The notes below the pieces were generated by a model. The model saw only the letters and a list, made by a program, of their open reading frames with translations. It was not told where the DNA came from and did not search any database. This document shows, piece by piece, positions 19,200 through 25,359 of a DNA stretch of 25,359 nucleotides. The stretch comes from Saccoglossus kowalevskii (Eukaryota; Hemichordata; Enteropneusta; Harrimaniidae): the NCBI RefSeq assembly GCF_000003605.2, contig NW_003130854.1, positions 790,001 through 815,359 on the forward strand. The letters run 5' to 3'. Positions within the stretch are counted from its first letter, which is position 1; every line of letters starts with the position of its first letter. The translations under genes were made by a program, and so were the position numbers.

Positions 19200-19256
19200 G
19201 TACGCAATGGACTTCAGCGCATGTAAATTTAGGATTTCGTGGGGGAGAATTTTCTA

Positions 19257-19645
19257 AACATACCTTGAGTATACGTTCGCTGGATCGGGGACTCCGATTT
19301 TTTAATATACATTTTACTGATCATACAGTAACTGTTGGACAAGTCAAAGATACCGTGGTCAAAGAGCTTGAAGGGCATGGTCAGTGACTAGGTTATAGGG
19401 CGATGTACAAGAAAGTCCACCAGGTATACCACCTGAACGCACTGAGGGATCTTGTTTATGCTGCAATGCAGAAACTTGATCCAGAAGGTTTGGCAAGTCA
19501 AGGAGGTGTAGGTTTGAAAAAGAAAACCAGGAATGGCAAAGGGAGTTTCACAACAAAGGGGCCCAACTGGGTTCATTATTTGGATGGGCACGACACGCTT
19601 ATTGGATATCATAATGTGCACATTGTCCCCGACATGTGTTGGACA
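19257..19645 (+). pseudogene. Integrase-core (DDE) fragment of an animal stand-alone integrase family
   Basis: Plus strand: a helix-turn-helix-like N-terminal part (LSIRSLDRGLRFFNI, then TVTVGQVKDTVVKELEG), LGYRAMYKKVHQVYHLN, DLVYAAMQKLDPEGLASQGG, and NWVHYLDGHDTLIGYHN. The last holds the first catalytic Asp in the W.DGHdKL context of this integrase-like family, found as many single-gene copies in invertebrates and fishes. The fragment ends soon after that Asp, so the rest of the catalytic triad is gone. It is broken and truncated. A plain DNA transposon origin seems likelier than a retrovirus, but the family's parent element is not settled. Confidence 0.68.
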
Positions 19646-19768
19646 TGTCTAAAACATCTCTTCTCACAGACGAACGAAACATGTTTCTGACCAATCTGAC
19701 CACAGTTGTTTGAGAAATTCTGTCTCGCGTGTTTTTAAACTGGAGGGCTCACTTGTAAATTTGTTTAA

Positions 19769-19893
19769 AGGGCGGTGGTCGTTGCGCAGCGCGTGTTCGA
19801 ATTTCATGTACATAAACAATGTATTTTACACGCGTTGTATACGCCGCTATGAGTCCCATATCGAGCAGAATGCGGCGAGATGACCACCGCCCT
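19769..19893. mobile_element. 125-bp MITE flanked by TTAA
   Basis: Perfect 12-bp terminal inverted repeats AGGGCGGTGGTC ... GACCACCGCCCT, flanked on both sides by TTAA (19765-19768 and 19894-19897). A TTAA duplication is typical of piggyBac-type elements, although the outermost base here is A rather than the usual C. It has no coding capacity. A partial relative is at 6069-6140. Confidence 0.82.
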
Positions 19894-20153
19894 TTAATTT
19901 CTTCAATGCTGCATGACATGGTATGATGGTTCGACTCGTGCGGGATCAACCTCGGCACTATCGGCCTATTCTCCTGACAACTACCCACCTAGATGTGATG
20001 TGATGAAGATCATAGGTCATTTACTGTTAAAGTGGAGAATATCAGACAAATACAAACAATATGGGTAGATCAATGCATTCAGGCTTCAAGAAAAAGAAAA
20101 AGTAGGAAGTTGACATGAACAATGGACGGCAACGGACAATCACTCATATGATA

Positions 20154-20175
20154 AGCTCCGCTCGACAGTGGAGCT
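20154..20175. repeat. AGCTCC palindrome, copy 3
   Basis: Short form: arms AGCTCCGCT / AGTGGAGCT with one mismatch and a 4-base loop, followed by TAACAAAAAAA. It corresponds to the reverse complement of copy 1 with loop sequence removed. Confidence 0.65.
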
Positions 20176-20179
20176 AACA

Positions 20180-22045
20180 AAAAAATATTCTGGTTGAACG
20201 AGTTAGGCAGAAAAAGTATTTTGTTGGCCGAGGTAGGCTGCATGGAAGTTGAGCATATTTTTTGCGATTCATAAAGACCCTAAATTTTGGGTCCGCTTTC
20301 AAACGTTCATAAATTGCATTTATTATGCTATTCAGTTTGTCTGTTCGCCAACTTGGCTTTTGACATAAGGCAGAAAAAAGATGTTAACTTGATGTGCAAA
20401 AGGTAAACATAATTTCGCATGGAATGTTTTCTTGCAAACAAAACAATTGCTAACAATGAAAATAAGTTTAATTTTACTTGCATTTCATAATAAACCAATA
20501 GACTAACATGTTGTATACTATTATAATCACAATAACAGAATAATATTTTTACAATAAGTGAGGTATAGCGTATGATCATTTGCAACTAAACCAATGCGTT
20601 CATGTTTGTTATTTAAAGCTTTCATTCAAATTAATGCATACCATTACATTAAAATCACTGAATATTGCTTGCTTGTACTGACGATTTCAATTGTAATATT
20701 GTATGTAGGCTTACAAATGCCCTAAACAATTCCATGGGCGTTGTTTTGAGTTAGGTGGAATATTAGACAAATACATTAGGTACATTTAGTCAGGAATCTT
20801 GCAAAGCTGGTTGGTGGTGACCGGCTTCAACTGGCACTCAGCATTAGCGACCAGGACAATTGTTTGTTTTAATTACTCGCCGACTGACATGCTGCACCTT
20901 TCCGGTCATGGATTTAGAATTTGAAAACAATGGACCTAGCTCATAAACAGAAGTCAACATTGTAAAATTATACCCAATTGTTTGTAAGTAAACACTTTCT
21001 GACAATACACAAGTCCTTCAATTTGAAAGCTGAAATTCTGTCAAAATCACTTCCTGATATATCATGGTCAAAGCAAAGGTTCATCTGTTTACGCTACTCA
21101 AGAAAAATCAATGTGTTTATTGTGCAAGTGGGTAAATTACATTTGAACTGTTGTCATCGCGATTGATGTTAACACATTCTTTCAAGTTTTACCTTTTAAA
21201 AATTCACACCTATAGTAGCTGATACTTATTTAATGACCTTACTGTCGTCTTGTGTTGGTCGCCAAAATTGGTATTTTGACATTCCCTAAATATTACTCTT
21301 TCACTACTCTATCTTTGCGTCACAGAAACTGCAATATACAAGTGGAAATGCACGACTCGCACACAGGTACAAGGAAAACAAAAATCATTATAAAGATAGA
21401 CATTAGTACAGATGAATAATATCTGCAATATTCAAAGTTGAATAATGTTTTGCCAGTACAATAAATGTATATTGACGTTATGACACAATACAAAGGCCAA
21501 CAACAAATCGTGATATTGCCAAATTTTGGAATATGCAATATACTACTTCATGTATTATACATAATAAGTGACACATTACTCAATAACATGCAGTTTTGTA
21601 CAGCAACTGTGAAATACACATTAGTGTTACTTTTATCAATATGAAATAGAACAGGTATTTTGAGATGTGAGTGTTCTGCTTTACATAGAATCACGTGCAC
21701 AACACTCATTTTCATTACCTTGATTTGTTACACTAAAGTCCTACGTCTTTCAACTTGTACAAGAACTGACTACTTTGCAGATCACATCTTTGATGTATTT
21801 TTCGTAATATATTTTCACACGTGATTTCGTCATTGTACATTGTACGCTACTTTGGTTGTTGACAAACTGTCATTTTCTGTTTGTAGTATTCACCGCTTGG
21901 AATAAATAATTATCCTCTGAAGCACTTGTGGGTGGTTGTTTTCGAAGTATGTATATAAATGCAACTAGAACCCGGAACAATTCAATTGAAGCAATCGTCT
22001 GTTGGCTGAGGTAGCTAGTCCTTCTGGTCAACGGGTCAAACCAAA
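20180..22045. other. Long AT-rich stretch without a supported gene
   Basis: About 1.9 kb of AT-rich sequence. All open frames are short and without protein character. It includes 20723-20742, a near match to 10768-10788. Confidence 0.5.
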
Positions 22046-22441
22046 ACCACAAGGCATCCCAGGTAGTAAGTCCGCCACTCGGAGCCTCGACCAGCGAGGA
22101 TCAAAGCACTCATGGTCTCCTTCAAAGGGGCAGAAGAAGACTAGTAGCGGGAAGCATCAATGAAAGCGCAAGATACGTGGCATTGGTGGTGGGCGTTCTG
22201 ACACTTCTGTGGACCTTGGGGTCTCTTTGAAGGTTTCGCCGGCTGCCTTGACATGGATGGTGGTACGACTTGGGTCTCCCTCCCCAGGCTCAGTCTCCCC
22301 CTCTTCGTCCTCCCATTCTGAACGATTGAGTTTGGGAAGCACTTGCTCTGAACCCCTGTCAGCTCTTTTCCGTGTGATTGCACCTTATGCAGCACACCAG
22401 CTTGGCGCAGGAGCGTCTCCCATCCATGGTCGCTCAATGTA

Positions 22442-22962
22442 ATGTTGCGTGGGTATCTGATTTCTCTTCGGTCTCCTCTTTTGACTCCCCACCCTCCCTC
22501 AGGTCTTTTGCTGTGGGACAAGGTCAAGGCGGAGACAATCCGACAGGAAGTAGCAAGCCTTCTGGAGAAAAGGGCGATACGCCTAGTGGGGAACCCCCCG
22601 TGTATCACCAGGGTTCTAATCCCGCATCTTCCTCGTTCCCAAGAGTTCATGGGGTGGCGTCCAGTCCTAGACCTCAGTCGGCTGAACGGGTTTGTTGAAC
22701 TCAAGCGCTTCCGGATAGAAATACTTACTTCAGTACTTTTGTCAGTCCACTTGCACAATTGGTTGGCGTTGCTGGATTTGCATACCTCCAAATTCCCATT
22801 CACCACTCATGTAGCAGGTATCTCAGGTTCCCATTGGAATGCAAAGTCTACAAGTTTACCGCCCTCTTCAGTCTGTGCACGGCACTGTATGTCTTCACCA
22901 GAGTGCTAAGACTGGTGACCCAGCTGCTACACCGGTCATCACTATCTGGCACGGCTTATTGA
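22442..22962 (+). pseudogene. DIRS-type reverse transcriptase (fossil)
   Basis: Shows EVASLLEKRAIRLVGNPP, GWRPVLDLSRLNGFVELKRF and, further on, RYLRFPLECKVYKF and LYVFTRVLR. These fit the RPVLDLS.LN.fv ... YLRF...VY.F ... FT.V pattern of DIRS and related RTs. The segment is broken. Confidence 0.75.
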
Positions 22963-23179
22963 CAAAATGACGTCAGTTCGTCGTCTGGTTCAGTTAGCAG
23001 CTCTCCGGTCTCGTTCGATTCAGAGGTGCTTATTGGACTACAAGTCCACATGCAGGTCTTGACGTTCAGGGCTCAACTGTTGAATCAAGCGTCGGCGGCC
23101 CTCCTTTGGTGGCAGGACGCACTGAACTTGGAAACGGGTGTACCTCTAGATCCGACGACTCCCTTGCTGACTCATTAGA

Positions 23180-23530
23180 GATGAGTCGCTCCATGGATGG
23201 GGTAGTCATCTGATGGATCTTCAGGTCCAGGGGATGTGGCCGCCCGCGTATTGGGACTGCCACATCAATTGGTTGGAGTTGCAGACAGTTTTACCGTCTC
23301 TGAAACATTTTCAGGAAGTCGCACGCACACCACCAGAGTCCTGCTTTGAACAGACAACACCTCAGTAGTGTCGTACATCAACAAGGAGGGGGACACGTTC
23401 CCCCATGTTGTTGAAGATAGCGAACGAGAGTTTCCTTTGGTGCCTGGAGAACCAAGTGGAGCTATCTGCTAACCACCTTCCGGGGATATGCAATAGAGCC
23501 ACTGGCGCCCTCTCGAGACGTATTCGGTTC
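23180..23530 (+). pseudogene. DIRS-type RNase H region (fossil)
   Basis: Contains ESLHGWGSHLMDLQVQGMWP and HINWLELQTVLPSL, matching the D.S..GWG.H ... W ... HIN.LEL.AV pattern of DIRS RNase H, and later ELSANHLPGICNRATGALSR, the H.PG..N..aDaLSR end of that domain. Confidence 0.7.
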
Positions 23531-23930
23531 CAGAACCAAGTGGCAGATCCCCCAATGGGTGGCAGACCGTCCTTTTTGTCTCAGGGACGGGTCCCGGATG
23601 GATCTGCCAATCAAAATCCATGTGTGTGTCACTCCTCCCGGAGACGAGCGCATCAATCTCTAAGAGCCACATGGATGCTTACGCATTTCCACCATTCCAT
23701 CTGGTGCACCAAATGTTGTAGAAGTTACGACTCGAGCCCACCTGTCTTCTGACGTTTGTGGCGCCAAATTGGCCAGTAAAGATCTGGTTCCCATTGTTGC
23801 TGGAACTTCGAGTCCAGTCGCCGGTGGAGCTGCCGGATCTGTTGTTCCAGCCAGACGGCATGCTACTAATGAACCCTGCGCTATTCCGTCTTCATTTGTG
23901 TAGGTTATCATTAAACTCGTGCAAGTGCAA

Positions 23931-24500
23931 GGCTTTTCTGAAAAGTTGTCCAAATTCCTCGATTTGGCACAGTTGGGCGGCACCAGACTGTTGTACGAAT
24001 CCAGATAGAAACTGTACACTGATTGGTGTGACAGAAGGGAGATTAATCAACTCAGTTCCTTTATTAGCGAAGTAGGCGATTTTTTACTTTGTTTAATCAG
24101 GGGAAATCTATATCGACAATTCGTAGATATCGGTCAGTTTTATCGGAATCTGCTGGACTGAAACTGGCTTCGAACTCTTATGATTCAACTGTTTAAGTCT
24201 TTCCACTTGAAGAGGCCACACGCCAAGGGGCTAACGAATCCTCTTAACTGGGACATGTCATTAGTTCTGTCTGTGTTACGACACCCCCTCCCTTCGAGCC
24301 TATGGATAAGACAGACATGAAGTATGCTACTATGAAAACAGTTTTTTCTTTTGGCTCTAGATTTAGGTAGGCAGTGCTCAGAGATGGGGCACTGTACTTT
24401 AGTGACGGATGTGCCTCCTTTATAAACTCGCAAGTTGTTTTGAAGACTCAACTGTTATTAATTATGTTAGTCTGTTTTTTCGAGTTTAATAAATTTGAGC
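23931..24500 (+). pseudogene. DIRS-type tyrosine recombinase remnant (fossil)
   Basis: N-terminal SAM-like core-binding part: KVQGFSEKLSKFLDLAQ, then LYTDWCDRREIN and ISEVGDFLL, as in the W..Y..WC......P.......FL pattern of these recombinases. The later LKSFH and W.MSLVLSVL parts fit the region leading into the catalytic domain. The catalytic Arg/His/Tyr cluster was not confidently located. Confidence 0.55.
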
Positions 24501-24604
24501 TGGCTGGAGCCTTCACCCCTTGTGTATTCAGGCACCAATTTTGAATGTTTGTGCGGCAACAAAAATTGTATATTGCTTCGTCCGAATAAATAAAAAATTG
24601 AAAT

Positions 24605-25359
24605 TAAATAATGCATCTATTTGGTAGAACAAATTAACAAACTTGTTTAGTCTTTTTTCTAGACGCGATCATTATTGGTAAAAACTGGTATTATATTACT
24701 AGTAAGATTTATCTGGTGGAGTTGCCATAATTCATCTCTTATTTTCATTGCAACAGATACAAACCTTTCCTATTTCTAATCTTAATTAATTGCAGTGTAT
24801 GATAAATGCTAATTGCTGCATTCTATTAAGGTAGCGAGAAGGTTTTGTGACGTTTTTAAATAAAACATTCTCTGTCTGTTGTCTGGTTCAAGTTCGCTCA
24901 AACTGGACAGACATTGTTTACATAATTATCACGTGACATCAAAAATGACTAAGTACGCGATTGATAGAGCACACTGCGGAATTTCCTGGTGAAATTTAAG
25001 TTATGCATTGTCCGTAATCAAGTCCATTGAAATGCGTCTCCGATAATCAAAAGACCTATTATTCCGATTTCTATGCAGGTTTGTTTTTTTGTCCCCAAAT
25101 TATTTCATACTTGGCACCTTTAACAGACTATTATTCTGTGACAAAGCATTTTCTTTAAAAACCCAGATATATTTCGCACCATCATTATCTTTTGAACGAT
25201 AACTGCGAGTTTGAATGTCCTAGTCCGAACGCACTTGATTTGGCGGCGGTCCCAATGAGTCGTTCTCGATCAAAACTTCAACTCGAGAAAAACGCAAACA
25301 GTTTTGGTTAATAAACACTGTAGATTTGCTGCATTATTAATAAATATACACTAAAAATG
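24605..25359. other. AT-rich stretch without a supported gene
   Basis: No protein-like frame, RNA gene or repeat seen. It contains a palindromic E-box, TCACGTGA, near 24931. Confidence 0.5.

Larger units (their letters stand above)
22050..24600 (+). mobile_element. DIRS-like tyrosine-recombinase retroelement (fossil)
   Basis: Region of higher GC whose plus strand carries, in order, a Ser/Pro-rich gag-like part (about 22060-22440), reverse transcriptase (22440-22960), RNase H (about 23180-23520) and a tyrosine recombinase-like part (about 23930-24500). This order and the RT style are those of DIRS-type elements, which integrate with a tyrosine recombinase rather than a DDE integrase. It has many breaks (roughly ten or more) and no recognised terminal repeats, so it is an old, probably incomplete copy. 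An AATAAATAAAAAA-type A-rich end near 24585-24600 may mark its 3' limit. Confidence 0.75.

Noticed and set aside
19769-19841. GTTCGAATT as a pol III B box, suggesting a tRNA-derived SINE
   Set aside because: No A box at the right distance, and perfect terminal inverted repeats with TTAA explain the unit better as a MITE.
19920-19950. GGTTCGACTCG as a possible tRNA T-arm
   Set aside because: No matching acceptor, D or anticodon arms can be folded around it.
22141-22806. 221-codon open frame on the minus strand, the longest in the window
   Set aside because: It lies antisense to the DIRS-like reverse transcriptase and has no family features; the plus strand carries clear RT motifs.
23462-24019. 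Minus-strand frames of 60-119 codons
   Set aside because: Antisense to the DIRS-like element; no motifs.
1-25359. CRISPR arrays, rRNA genes, bacterial operons
   Set aside because: No regularly spaced repeats, no rRNA-like sequence and no ribosome-binding-site-linked genes; the window is eukaryotic in character.

Overview
This is eukaryotic, intron-era DNA: AT-rich, with almost no long open frames, spliceosomal-looking splice signals, AATAAA signals, and a dense mix of decayed mobile elements of animal type. The mix (a Penelope-like element with GIY-YIG, a DIRS-type tyrosine-recombinase retroelement, CACTA-like and P-element-like transposase fragments, an animal-type stand-alone integrase core, a TTAA-flanked MITE, BEN and HIRAN-like domains) points to an invertebrate animal, probably marine. 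I cannot name the species. No bacterial-style genes, CRISPR array, rRNA or tRNA was found. There is one assembly gap (12134-12348).

Layout. 1-1966 (minus): 5'-truncated Penelope-like element that runs off the left edge. 1966-5600: AT-rich DNA with a coding-like plus-strand relic (2281-2945) and two copies of a short protein-coding module (1966-2065 and 5198-5330). 6069-6140: partial copy of a MITE whose full copy lies at 19769-19893. 7701-8856 (minus): decayed, apparently intronless gene with a basic/coiled middle and a Tudor-like C-terminus. 9350-10703 (plus): weak candidate gene with a terminal-exon-like frame and poly(A) signal. 11025-11446 (minus): HIRAN-like exon. 12024-12518: a perfect 110-bp direct repeat flanking the gap. 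12531-13388 (minus): BEN-domain gene with three in-frame stops and no frameshift. 14295-14863 (minus): unrecognised gene relic. 15930-16848 (minus): a P-element-like fragment fused to a CACTA-like fragment. 17617-17928 (plus): small Cys-rich gene or relic with a promoter-like upstream region. 18708-19645 (plus): RecQ-like helicase fragment, an unrecognised coding piece, and an integrase-core fragment. 22050-24600 (plus): DIRS-like element. The remainder is AT-rich with nothing I can support.

No gene in the window looks certainly intact, so no pathway can be described. The recurring theme is chromatin or DNA-binding domains (BEN, HIRAN-like, Tudor-like) and transposases in various states of decay, mostly on the minus strand. 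Three dispersed copies of a small palindrome with the stem AGCTCC(A/G)CT are the most distinctive unexplained non-coding signal. Domain calls rest on motif recognition by eye; no database search was possible.
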